Shown here: positions 1 through 7,304 of the stretch, piece after piece
Layout: each line of letters opens with the position of its first letter
How positions within the stretch are numbered: the first letter of the stretch is position 1
Assembly (NCBI GenBank): GCA_963804885.1
Contig: CAWDSF010000007.1
Coordinates: 1-64,000, forward strand
Direction: 5' to 3'
Length of the DNA stretch: 64,000 nt
Origin: PALSA-1004 sp963804885
GTDB taxonomy: Bacteria; Pseudomonadota; Gammaproteobacteria; Burkholderiales; SG8-41
The notes under the pieces: model-generated
Told to the model about the DNA's origin: nothing
Databases searched by the model: none
What the model saw: only the letters and a program-made list of their open reading frames with translations
Position numbers and translations under genes: made by a program

Positions 1-995
1 CATTCTCCCTTCATGCCGGCGGCCTTGATCAGCGGGCCCCAGCGTTTGGTTTCGGCCTGCACGTGCGCTTCCGCCTGCTCGGGTGTGCCGCCGGTCAGGG
101 TGACGCCCTGCGCCAGCATGCGCTTGATGAGTTCAGGATCGGTGAACGACTTGTTGAGATCGGCATTGAGCTTCAGCACGATGTCGCGCGGCGTCTTTTT
201 CGGCGCGAACAGCATGTACCAGGCGGTAACTTCGAAGTTGGGCAGGCCGGACTCGATCATGGTCGGATACTCGGGCACCTGCGGCGCGCGCTGCACCGTG
301 GTCACCGCCAGCGCTTTTAGGCGCTTGGCCTGCACGAACGGCAGCGAGGTATTCAGGGTGTCGAACATCATGGATACGTGGCCGCCCATCAGCGCGGTCA
401 GCGCCGGCGCATTGCCCTTGTACGGAATGCCGATGATGTCGGTCTTGGTCATGTACTTGAGCAACTCGGCAGCCAGGTTGCCGCCCGAACCGGTGGCGCC
501 GTTGCCATATTGCACCTGGCCGGGGTGCGCCTTGGCGAGCGCGACGAGCTCTTTCACCGTCTTCGGCGGAAACGAGGGCGGCGTAACGAGTATCAGCGGA
601 ATGTAGCCGGAGTCGATGACCGGCGTGAAATCGCGCTCGCCGTCGTACGGCACCTTGTCGTACAGCATAGGCGTCGTCACAAAGCTGCCGGCGGTCATCA
701 ACAGCGTGTAGCCATCGGGCGGCGACTTGGCGACGAACTCGAAGCCGATGGTGCCGTTGGCGCCGGGCTTGTTGACGACGATGGCGCGCATGCCGCTGTC
801 GGAGAGCTTCTGCGCGACCACGCGCGCGAAGAAATCAATGCCGCCGCCCGGCGACGTGGCCGCGACGACGTTGATGGGCTGCGTCGGATATTTTTGCGCC
901 GTGGCTTGCGCGGCGCAATTGCCGGCATGCAGCAGAACGGCAGCGAACGGCAAAATCAGCGCCGCTGCGGGAGCGGCTCGGGTGGCAGTGATCAC
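1..995 (-). CDS. Bug/TctC-family tripartite tricarboxylate receptor, 3' end cut by the window
   Basis: Periplasmic solute-binding protein of the Bug/TctC family, which captures small carboxylates or aromatic acids; many members are orphans without a transporter beside them. Read from a GTG at 995, the product starts with a hydrophobic signal peptide and continues KYPTQPINVVAATSPGGG, then VNKPGANGTIG, PPDGYTLL and IPYKGNAPAL, all family hallmarks. The GTG is preferred because GAGGAAAG lies seven bases upstream; an in-frame ATG at 1040 lacks such a site. The C-terminus lies beyond position 1. No TctA/TctB-like membrane partner is in view. The ligand cannot be told from sequence. The family call is secure. 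Confidence 0.88.
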   Translation of the reverse strand, partial: MITATRAAPAAALILPFAAVLLHAGNCAAQATAQKYPTQPINVVAATSPGGGIDFFARVVAQKLSDSGMRAIVVNKPGANGTIGFEFVAKSPPDGYTLLMTAGSFVTTPMLYDKVPYDGERDFTPVIDSGYIPLILVTPPSFPPKTVKELVALAKAHPGQVQYGNGATGSGGNLAAELLKYMTKTDIIGIPYKGNAPALTALMGGHVSMMFDTLNTSLPFVQAKRLKALAVTTVQRAPQVPEYPTMIESGLPNFEVTAWYMLFAPKKTPRDIVLKLNADLNKSFTDPELIKRMLAQGVTLTGGTPEQAEAHVQAETKRWGPLIKAAGMKGE

Positions 996-1262
996 GCGAT
1001 GCTTTCCTCGATGGTGAGCAGGGGCTGGCGCCGCATGCATGCGCCAGTGAAAAACAAGCCGGGTTGCGGACATCCGGAACGCCTGCCTGCGCGTTTGTTG
1101 TTGAAGCGACGTTGGCGGACAAGCGTGGATACGGACTGACGGCCAAATCCTAATCGGCGACGGGAACAGTGTCAAACGGGCATCAGCGTTGATTGGGCAG
1201 GGCAATGCAAACTATGATGCGGGTGGCGTGCCGACGGGATGCGCGACACCGGGGAAATGACA

Positions 1263-2054
1263 ATGGATCTGGAGTTGAAGGGCAAGGCGGCGATCGTCGG
1301 CGGCGGCAGCAGCGGCATCGGCTATGCGATTGCGCATCGGCTCGCGCAGGAGGGCGCGCGCGTGCTGATCTGGGCGCGCGGCAAGGATGCGCTCGAAACC
1401 GCGGCGAAGCGCATCCACGACGAGACCGGCGGCGAGGTGGTAGTGGCTGAGGCGGACATCCACAAGCCGGCCGACAACCTGCGCGTCGTCGAGACCGCGG
1501 TCGCGGCGTTCGGCCGGCTCGACATCCTCATCAACAACGACGGCGCGCCGCCGCTCGGCGCTTTGCTCGAGTTCGACGACGCGGCGTGGCAGAAAGCAAT
1601 CCAGCAAAACCTCATGAGCGTGATCCGCGCGTGCGGCGCCGCGATCCCGCACATGCGCAAAACGGGCGGCGGCCGCATCATCAACATCACGGCGATTTCG
1701 GCGCGCCAGCCGGCCGCGGGCTTCGGCCTGTCGGTGGCGACGTGGGCGGGGTTGATCGGCTACGCGAAAACCCTGTCGCTCGAAGTCGGGCCGGACAACA
1801 TCACGGTCAATACGATATGCCCGGGCCGCATCGACACGCCGCTGTCGCAGCGCGGTTTCGAGCGGGCGGCGAAGGGCGATGCAGCGCGCGCACGCGAAAT
1901 GCTCGACACGCTGGTGCGCAATACCCCGGTGCGGCGAATCGGCGTGCCGGAAGACATTGCCGGCGTGGTTGCCTTCCTCGCCTCGGCGCAGGCCTCGTTT
2001 ATCACCGGCGTCACGCTGCCGGTCGATGGCGGCCGCTCGGCCGCGCTGTTGTAG
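1263..2054 (+). CDS. SDR-family oxidoreductase with atypical active site
   Basis: Classical short-chain dehydrogenase/reductase fold of about 263 residues, cytosolic, NAD(P)-dependent by family. The glycine-rich motif GGGSSGIG is near the N-terminus, an NNDG motif replaces the usual NNAG, and CPGRIDTP and the C-terminal FITGVTLPVDGG follow. Where most members have YxxxK followed by AG, this protein has SVATW-AG, so catalytic Tyr and Lys are replaced by Ser and Trp. Related SDRs annotated as 3-oxoacyl-ACP reductases also lack the Tyr, so this is probably a real subgroup. The ATG at 1263 sits behind GGGGAAA; in-frame ATGs at 1257 and 1239 are alternatives. Substrate unknown. Confidence 0.88.
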   Translation: MDLELKGKAAIVGGGSSGIGYAIAHRLAQEGARVLIWARGKDALETAAKRIHDETGGEVVVAEADIHKPADNLRVVETAVAAFGRLDILINNDGAPPLGALLEFDDAAWQKAIQQNLMSVIRACGAAIPHMRKTGGGRIINITAISARQPAAGFGLSVATWAGLIGYAKTLSLEVGPDNITVNTICPGRIDTPLSQRGFERAAKGDAARAREMLDTLVRNTPVRRIGVPEDIAGVVAFLASAQASFITGVTLPVDGGRSAALL

Positions 2055-2133
2055 CAGGCGAAAAACGCGATATTAGCGTCGCTGTGTTCGCTAGCGAACA
2101 TTGCGGCCATCGGGGCGCTAGTATCCTAGCCGA

Positions 2134-2292
2134 ATGAAGCCCCCTGACGACATCCTGATCTGGCCTGATGGTTTTTGGTGCTTCCGTTCTGAATTGCCTA
2201 ACGGCGTCATCCGAGATGGCTATCGAGTGATTGCCTCCAACGCATTGGAATGGCGTGCCTATCACGCAAGGCGCACTCCGCAACCGTCTTAG
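2134..2292 (+). CDS. 52-residue hypothetical protein
   Basis: Short open frame encoding MKPPDDILIWPDGFWCFR followed by a tail with GYRVIAS and LEWRAY. It is rich in Trp and Tyr, acidic at the start and has no signal or membrane segment. The DxLxWPDGxWCxR pattern resembles, from memory, a small uncharacterised protein common in betaproteobacteria; this cannot be confirmed here. It stands alone between the SDR gene and a convergent gene, and its stop lies just before the terminator hairpin of that gene. No convincing ribosome binding site is seen. Function unknown. Confidence 0.5.
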   Translation: MKPPDDILIWPDGFWCFRSELPNGVIRDGYRVIASNALEWRAYHARRTPQPS

Positions 2293-2318
2293 CTCGGTCC
2301 GCCAAATATAACAGCGCG

Positions 2319-2352
2319 AAAAAAAAGCGCCGGCACCTTGCGGCGCCGGCGC
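2319..2352 (-). terminator. Rho-independent terminator of the Spy-like gene
   Basis: On the minus strand an 8-bp GC-only stem (GCCGGCGC arms at 2345-2352 and 2327-2334, 10-nt loop) is followed directly by eight T residues (2326-2319). It lies 20 bases past the stop of the minus-strand Spy-like gene, so it is well placed to end that transcript. Confidence 0.85.
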
Positions 2353-2372
2353 CCTTCACTCGCAATTACGGC

Positions 2373-2924
2373 TTACGCGTTCGATTTACCTTGATGCCCG
2401 TGCCCACCGCGATGGAACCGTCCGCCGTGGCCGCGCGCGAACTGCTTGTCGGCAAGCGCTTTCTGTTCCGGGCTCAGCACGGCATACAGCTCCGTGACCG
2501 CCGCGGTGCGCGCTTCCATGCCGGCGATCGCCTGCTTCATGCGCGCGGTGCGTTGCGCGAGGCGTTCCGGCGCCGGCATGTTCTCCGCCGGTTTGGCACC
2601 TTGGAATTTCGCGCGCTGCGCTGCGCGAGCTTCGGCTTGCTTGCGCGTTTTGTCGGCGAAGGTCTGCCAGGCTTTTTCCTGGGCCGGGGTGATCTTCAGC
2701 TCGACTTTCAGCGCGGCAAGATGGCCTTCGACGCGCGCGGCCGGATTGCTCCATTGGCCGTGCCCGCCGCCATGATGGCCGCGCATGGCGTGACGCTCGC
2801 CCTCACCGCGGGACTGGACCGCGCTGTCGCCGGGCTTCTGCTGCTGGGCGTAAACGAACGAACCCGACGCGGCAAGCGCTGCGGCGGCGATCAGACTTGC
2901 AATGACTTTACGGTTGTTGCTCAT
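2373..2924 (-). CDS. Spy/CpxP-family periplasmic chaperone (LTxxQ motif)
   Basis: 183-residue exported protein. A signal peptide (residues 1-26, ending VYAQ) is followed by a His/Gly-rich stretch, an alpha-helical core and a second His/Gly-rich tail (GHGGRFHRGGHGH). The family's paired LTxxQ-type motifs appear as ITPAQEKAW and LSPEQKALAD. Spy and CpxP buffer unfolded or metal-stressed periplasmic proteins in enterobacteria. The His-rich ends could bind metal (inference). It has a strong AAGGAGAT site before the ATG, a clear terminator, and is divergent from a response regulator/sensor pair, the arrangement expected for a target of that pair. Confidence 0.85.
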   Translation of the reverse strand: MSNNRKVIASLIAAAALAASGSFVYAQQQKPGDSAVQSRGEGERHAMRGHHGGGHGQWSNPAARVEGHLAALKVELKITPAQEKAWQTFADKTRKQAEARAAQRAKFQGAKPAENMPAPERLAQRTARMKQAIAGMEARTAAVTELYAVLSPEQKALADKQFARGHGGRFHRGGHGHQGKSNA

Positions 2925-3011
2925 GGTCGATCTCCTTTGCGTTGATGTGTGTTGCCTCGGGGGAGCCGTTTACAGCGGCCCTTTTTGGCAGGGATCATTT
3001 GAGCATCCACT

Positions 3012-3088
3012 TGTAACCCGGGCATTTCAGGCGGCGGCATTTTTGTATCTCACGCTGTCGCCGGGCCGGGTTGTTACACTGCGATACA
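3012..3088. promoter_or_regulatory. Candidate response-regulator boxes (TGTAWC half-sites)
   Basis: The divergent spacer between the Spy-like gene and the response regulator holds four TGTAWC hexamers: TGTAAC at 3012 and TGTATC at 3044 on the plus strand, and TGTAAC (3073-3078) with TGTATC (3083-3088) on the minus strand, the last two 10 bases apart as a direct repeat. OmpR-class regulators commonly bind direct repeats spaced about one helical turn. A very similar pair occurs at 9373-9390. Assignment to the neighbouring regulator is inference. Confidence 0.4.
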
Positions 3089-3156
3089 AATTTTTAGCCG
3101 GGCCGGCAGGCGCGGCTGTATAAAGATCCCATCGCCATCCGCCCGTGCCCCGAACC

Positions 3157-3879
3157 ATGAGTGCCCAAGACCACGTGCTCGTCGTCGACGACGATCTCGA
3201 CATCCGCAGTCTCCTGCGCGACTACCTCGAAAAAAACGGCTACCGCGTAACTGCGGTGGGCGACGGCAAAGCCATGTGGGCGGCGTTCGATGAAGCGCGC
3301 CCGGACATCCTGGTGCTCGACGTGATGCTGCCGGGCACGGACGGGCTTACGTTGTGCCGCAACGTACGCGCGCGCTCCGGGATACCGATCATCATGCTGA
3401 CCGCGCGCGGCGAAGAAACCGATCGCATCGTCGGGCTCGAGATGGGCGCCGACGACTATCTCCCCAAGCCGTTCAGCCCGCGCGAGCTGCTCGCGCGCAT
3501 CAAGAGCGTGCTGCGCCGCGCGCGCACGCTGCCCGACAACCTGCAGCCCGAGGCCGCGCGCCGGATCGGTTTCGCCGGCTGGACGCTCGACATCGCGACG
3601 CGCAACCTGCTGTCGCCCGCGGGTGTCGTCGTCGCGCTGAGCGGCACTGAATTCAAGCTGCTGAGAATCTTCCTCGCGCACCCGAACCGCGTGCTGAACC
3701 GCGACCAGCTGATCGATCTCATGCTCTCGCGCGACGCGTCGCCGTTCGACCGCAGCATCGACGTGCAGGTAAGCCGCCTGCGCCACCGGCTCGACGAAGA
3801 CGCCAAGGAGCCGGCGATCATCAAGACGGTGCGCGGCGAGGGCTACGTGTTCGCCGCCGCGGTCGAGGTCAGCACATGA
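3157..3879 (+). CDS. OmpR/PhoB-family response regulator
   Basis: 240-residue two-component regulator. The receiver domain (about 1-120) shows the acidic pocket DDD at 11-13, phospho-acceptor Asp in VLDVMLPG (D55) and the conserved Lys in YLPKPF. The C-terminal winged helix (about 135-238) carries LSGTEFKLLRIF, the recognition region and RGEGYVF. The ATG at 3157 is preferred over an in-frame GTG at 3145. It overlaps the sensor kinase by four bases (ATGA) and diverges from a Spy/CpxP-like chaperone gene, suggesting an envelope-stress role comparable to CpxR, BaeR or RstA. Which of these it matches cannot be decided from sequence. Confidence 0.92.
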   Translation: MSAQDHVLVVDDDLDIRSLLRDYLEKNGYRVTAVGDGKAMWAAFDEARPDILVLDVMLPGTDGLTLCRNVRARSGIPIIMLTARGEETDRIVGLEMGADDYLPKPFSPRELLARIKSVLRRARTLPDNLQPEAARRIGFAGWTLDIATRNLLSPAGVVVALSGTEFKLLRIFLAHPNRVLNRDQLIDLMLSRDASPFDRSIDVQVSRLRHRLDEDAKEPAIIKTVRGEGYVFAAAVEVST

Positions 3880-5306
3880 CGCTGGCGCCGCGCTCGCTGT
3901 TCGCGCGGATGGTGCTCGTGCTGCTCGCGGGGCTCATCGTTGCGCAGCTCCTGAGTTTCGCGGTGCACTGGCGCGAGCGTGGCGAATACATGACGCGCTC
4001 GATGGGCATGCGCTCGGCCGCGCGCATCGCCGACATCATCGAGTTGCTCGACACCATCGAGCCGGCCGAGCGCGCAAAGATCGTCAACGTGTTCAGCTCG
4101 CCGCCGCTGCGCATTTCGCTCGACGCGCCGCCGCTCGCGCCGCCCGCGGCAGACCCGGAGAAAGTGGAGCAGGCGGCGCAGTTCACGGCGGCGATCCGGC
4201 GCACGCTCGACGACAATATCGCGCTCGTGGTGCAAGTGGCCGATCCGGCCGCGCGCGCTGGTTTCGGCAAAGGCCCTGGTATGTGGGGCGGGCGCGAGCG
4301 CGAGCGCGCAGAGGGCGGCGCCGGGCGGGGCGAGGCCGGCGTCGGCGGGCCGGGGATGCGCCGTTTCGGCGCGTCATTCATCGTGCAGGCGCGCCTCACT
4401 GACGGCACGCTAATCACGTTCAACGCGCGGCAGCCGCAGGAATCGGTGACGTGGCCGTATCAATTGCTGCTGAGCCTCGCGGTGCTGCTCGCCGTGGTTA
4501 TCGGTGTCACGCTGCTCGCGGTGCGCTGGGTGACCAGGCCGCTCAATACGCTGGCGGCGGCCGCGCAAGGCCTCGGCGAAGACATCAACCGCCCGCCGCT
4601 CGACGAGCGCGGGCCGCTCGAAGTCAGCCGCGCCGCGCGTGCTTTCAACGCGATGCAGCAGAAGCTGTCGAAATTCATCAGCGACCGCACGCGCATATTC
4701 GCCGCGATGTCGCACGACCTGAAGACGCCGATCACGCGGCTGCGGCTGCGCGCGGAATTGCTCGACGACGCCGAGCTGCGCGCGAAATTCGTCAAGGACC
4801 TGGAGGAAATGGAGGCGATGGTGAGCTCCGCGCTCGATTTCATGCGCGGCGTCGATCAGCCTTCGCCGGCGCAGCCCGTGGACGTGATGGCGTTGCTCGA
4901 GAGCCTGCAGGCGGACGCGCGCGAAATCGGCAGCGATGTGACTGTGGAAGGCGCGGCGCAAGCACCGTATCGCGGCCACGCGCAGACGCTCAAGCGCTGC
5001 ATCGGCAACCTGATCGACAACGCGGTCAAGTACGGCAGGCGCGCGACACTGGTCGTCGCCGATACGCCGGCCGAGCTGACGATCACGGTGCGCGACGAAG
5101 GGCCGGGAATCCCCGAAGATGAGCTCGAGCGCGTGTTCGAGCCGTTCTACCGGCTGGAAGATTCACGCAACCGGGAAACGGGCGGCAGCGGGTTGGGGCT
5201 GACCATTGCGCGCAACATCGCGCACGCGCACGGCGGCGAATTGAAGCTGCGCAATCGCGCCGGCGGCGGGCTTGAAGCGGTGCTGACTTTGCCGCGGCGT
5301 AACTAA
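3876..5306 (+). CDS. Membrane sensor histidine kinase, partner of the upstream regulator
   Basis: 476-residue inner-membrane kinase. TM1 is about residues 8-28, a periplasmic sensor region follows to about 190, TM2 is about 193-216, then HAMP, a HisKA domain with SHDLKTPITRLR (phospho-acceptor H280) and a HATPase domain with NLIDNAVKYG, DEGPGIPE and GGSGLGLTIA. The periplasmic part includes an unusual Arg/Glu/Gly-rich low-complexity segment (about 128-160: GMWGGRERERAEGG and onward), perhaps an expansion. It overlaps the response regulator by four bases, so the two are translationally coupled. The stimulus is probably an envelope condition given the divergent Spy-like gene (inference). Confidence 0.92.
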   Translation: MTLAPRSLFARMVLVLLAGLIVAQLLSFAVHWRERGEYMTRSMGMRSAARIADIIELLDTIEPAERAKIVNVFSSPPLRISLDAPPLAPPAADPEKVEQAAQFTAAIRRTLDDNIALVVQVADPAARAGFGKGPGMWGGRERERAEGGAGRGEAGVGGPGMRRFGASFIVQARLTDGTLITFNARQPQESVTWPYQLLLSLAVLLAVVIGVTLLAVRWVTRPLNTLAAAAQGLGEDINRPPLDERGPLEVSRAARAFNAMQQKLSKFISDRTRIFAAMSHDLKTPITRLRLRAELLDDAELRAKFVKDLEEMEAMVSSALDFMRGVDQPSPAQPVDVMALLESLQADAREIGSDVTVEGAAQAPYRGHAQTLKRCIGNLIDNAVKYGRRATLVVADTPAELTITVRDEGPGIPEDELERVFEPFYRLEDSRNRETGGSGLGLTIARNIAHAHGGELKLRNRAGGGLEAVLTLPRRN

Positions 5307-5316
5307 AGCGGCTTAG

Positions 5317-5484
5317 CCACAGATAAACACGGATAAACACAGATAACGCTAAGTAGTTTGAGCTGCAAGGTCGCAGATTAAGGCGCATGCGACATTTTTC
5401 TGATCGCTCTTAACCCTGCCCGCTAAGCAGTCAAACGCTAGCGGATCTTTCATCTGTGTTTATCTGTGTTCATCTGTGGTTATA
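5317..5484. repeat. Inverted repeat built of ACAGATAAAC-type units
   Basis: Left arm 5317-5347 and right arm about 5448-5484 are near-complementary. Each consists of two to three copies of a 10-12 base unit (ACAGATAAACAC and variants), separated by about 100 bases without a gene. Similar ACAGATRAACAC strings are scattered through many environmental proteobacterial genomes. The right arm also encodes the last residues of the neighbouring Bug protein as currently framed. Confidence 0.7.
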
Positions 5485-6489
5485 ACTTTCTTTCAGTCCA
5501 GCTTCACGCCCAAGCCGCTTGCCGATCGCGCCCCATTTGTCGGCGTCGCTCTGGATGACTTTCGCGAATTCGTCCGGCGTATTGGCGAGCGGCTCGTTGC
5601 CCTGCGACACGAAAGTCTGGCGCACGTCCGGCGTGTTGACGATGGCGGCGATTTCTTTTTGCAGTTTGTTGACCACCGCGCGCGGCGTTTTCGCCGGCGC
5701 CATGAAGCCATACCACGTCAGCGCTTCGAAGCCCGGCACGCCGGATTCGGCAACGGTCGGCAGGTCGGGCATCGCCTCCATGCGCTTCAAGCCGCCGGTG
5801 GCGATCAGGTTGAGCCTGCCGGATTTCCAGTGCGGCATCGTCGTGAACATGTTCGAGAACGAGAACTGGATTTCGTTGCCGATCTGCGCGGTGATGTAGA
5901 GGCCGACGCCCTTATATGGAATATGCGTAGCCTGGAAGCCGGCCATCGAGGCGAATAACTCGGTCGCGAGGTGAGGAGAGCTGCCCGGACCCGACGAGCC
6001 GTAATTGAGCTTGCCCGGATTGGCTTTCGCGTAGGCGATGAATTCCTTCACCGTCTTCGCGGGTATCGTCGGATTCAATATCAGCGTGAGCGGTGTCGCG
6101 ATCACCTCGGTCACCGGCGCGAAATCCTTGACCGGATCGTACGGCAGCTTGGAGAAAAGCTGCGCGCTCTGCGCGTGCGTCGAATAGGCGAGCAGCAGCG
6201 TGTAGCCGTCGGGCACGGCCTTGGCCACCATTTCAGTGCCGACGATGCCGGACGCCGCGGGCCGATTATCGACGACGACCGCTTGGCCGACGCGATCGGC
6301 GAGCCGCAATCCTATATAGCGCGCCGTGTAATCGCTGCCGCCGCCGGGCGCGAGCGGCACGATGATGCGGATCGGGCGGTCGGGATAACTGGTTTGCGCT
6401 TGCTTGGTCTGCGCTTGCGCGGCCAAGGCTGCCAGAGCGCCCAGCACTGCCAGGGCCAGGCCGGTTTGTTGACTCAAGCGCATGGACAT
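5470..6489 (-). CDS. Bug/TctC-family receptor with repeat-derived C-terminus
   Basis: 339-residue periplasmic receptor. A signal peptide (about 1-26, ending AAQAQ) is followed by SYPDRPIRIIVPLAPGGG, VVDNRPAASGIVG, PDGYTLLLAYS, KLNYGSSGPGSSPHLATEL and HIPYKGVG, as in the Bug family; it binds a small organic acid by family, ligand unknown. The C-terminus reads GKRLGREAGLKESYNHR, of which the last residues come from the ACAGATAAAC repeat. Dropping one G from the GGG run near 5511 gives GKRLGVKLD and a stop at 5493, a much more usual Bug ending, so a one-base insertion is likely. It is divergent from the AhpD-like gene. Confidence 0.9.
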   Translation of the reverse strand: MSMRLSQQTGLALAVLGALAALAAQAQTKQAQTSYPDRPIRIIVPLAPGGGSDYTARYIGLRLADRVGQAVVVDNRPAASGIVGTEMVAKAVPDGYTLLLAYSTHAQSAQLFSKLPYDPVKDFAPVTEVIATPLTLILNPTIPAKTVKEFIAYAKANPGKLNYGSSGPGSSPHLATELFASMAGFQATHIPYKGVGLYITAQIGNEIQFSFSNMFTTMPHWKSGRLNLIATGGLKRMEAMPDLPTVAESGVPGFEALTWYGFMAPAKTPRAVVNKLQKEIAAIVNTPDVRQTFVSQGNEPLANTPDEFAKVIQSDADKWGAIGKRLGREAGLKESYNHR

Positions 6490-6625
6490 CGATTCCTCCG
6501 TACCTCGTTGATTGCGACGCGTGATAGTGCACTAAATTGCGTGGCGGCGACAACTCGCGCGTGCCGGTGTCGTGGATTATTATGGGGCTCGCTCGTATCG
6601 AGTGGTCAAAGAGGGGAAAGTAACC

Positions 6626-7258
6626 ATGGCCCAGCGCATCGCGGGGATCGCCGACGCCGACGCGGCCGGCGCGGTCAAAGAACTTTTCGATTCTTCCAAT
6701 CAGCTGCTCGGGCGCACGGCGAACCTGATGCGCATCCTTGCGCACAGCCCGCATCTTGCCAAATGGGTGCTGCCGTTTATCGCGGCGGTGCGCCAGCCAG
6801 CGGCGGGCGCAGTGTCCGACGTGCGGCTCAGGAATCTTGCCGTGCTGAAGACGTCGACGCTCAACGGCTGCCGGTATTGAACGGAACACAACCGGGTGCT
6901 TGGTCAAGCACTGGGACTTACCGACGCCGAATTCGCGGCGTTGCAGGCCGACGATTACCGCGCGAGCCCGCTTTTCAACGAGCGCGAGAAAGCGGTGATG
7001 GCGTGGGCCGAAGCGATGACGCTGAACACCGCCAAGCGTGACGATAAAGTGTGGAACGAGCTGCGGCGCCTGTTCAGCGATGCCGAGATCGTCGAAGTGT
7101 CGCTGATCACCGGCATGTTCAACATGATCAACCGGCTCAACGACTCGTTTCGCACCGAGCTCGAGCCCGAGGAATACAACCGGCGCCAGCATGGCGCGGT
7201 CGGCGTGACGCGCGAAGCGCTGAAAGATTACGCGTGCCGGCTGTGCGCGGCGGGTTGA
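6626..7258 (+). CDS. AhpD-like/carboxymuconolactone decarboxylase-family protein, probable selenoprotein with in-frame TGA
   Basis: Read through a TGA at 6878-6880, this gives a continuous 210-residue protein of the AhpD/CMD family, small helical thiol oxidoreductases with a CxxC active site and a nearby His. The residues around the TGA are TSTLNGCRY-(TGA)-TEHNR, so the TGA falls where the family has the second Cys: C82-R-Y-U85, with H88. Sequence on both sides keeps the family pattern (LGRTANLMRILAHSP before; LGQALGLTDAEF after). A SECIS-like hairpin starts 11 bases past the TGA. The C-terminus carries an extra CxxC (C204, C207), a possible resolving pair. ATG at 6626 follows GAGGGGAAAG. The next gene starts 46 bases downstream. 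AhpD-like selenoproteins have been described in bacteria. The alternative is a Cys-to-stop mutation or sequencing error. Confidence 0.75.
6892..6915 (+). promoter_or_regulatory. SECIS-like hairpin directing selenocysteine insertion
   Basis: Upper stem GTGCTT (6896-6901) pairs perfectly with AAGCAC (6906-6911) around a GGTC loop (6902-6905). A G-T wobble and two C-G pairs extend it below one mismatch. The loop begins 21 bases after the TGA. Bacterial SECIS elements sit in the coding region just after UGA with a short upper stem and a loop starting with G or GGU about 16-37 bases away; the E. coli fdhF loop also contains GGUC. No bulged U equivalent to that of fdhF was identified. Confidence 0.65.
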
Positions 7259-7304
7259 TCGATTGCAATTGCCGCTGCGCGCGCCAAAAACTATACTGCA
7301 TCGC

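Noticed and set aside
1212..1652. Minus-strand frame overlapping the SDR gene
   Set aside because: Reverse-strand shadow; low-complexity Arg/Ala content and no ribosome site.
5317..5484. The ACAGATAAAC inverted repeat as a CRISPR or phage attachment site
   Set aside because: Units are irregular, there are no unique spacers of constant length, no cas genes and no integrase. It fits a dispersed intergenic repeat.
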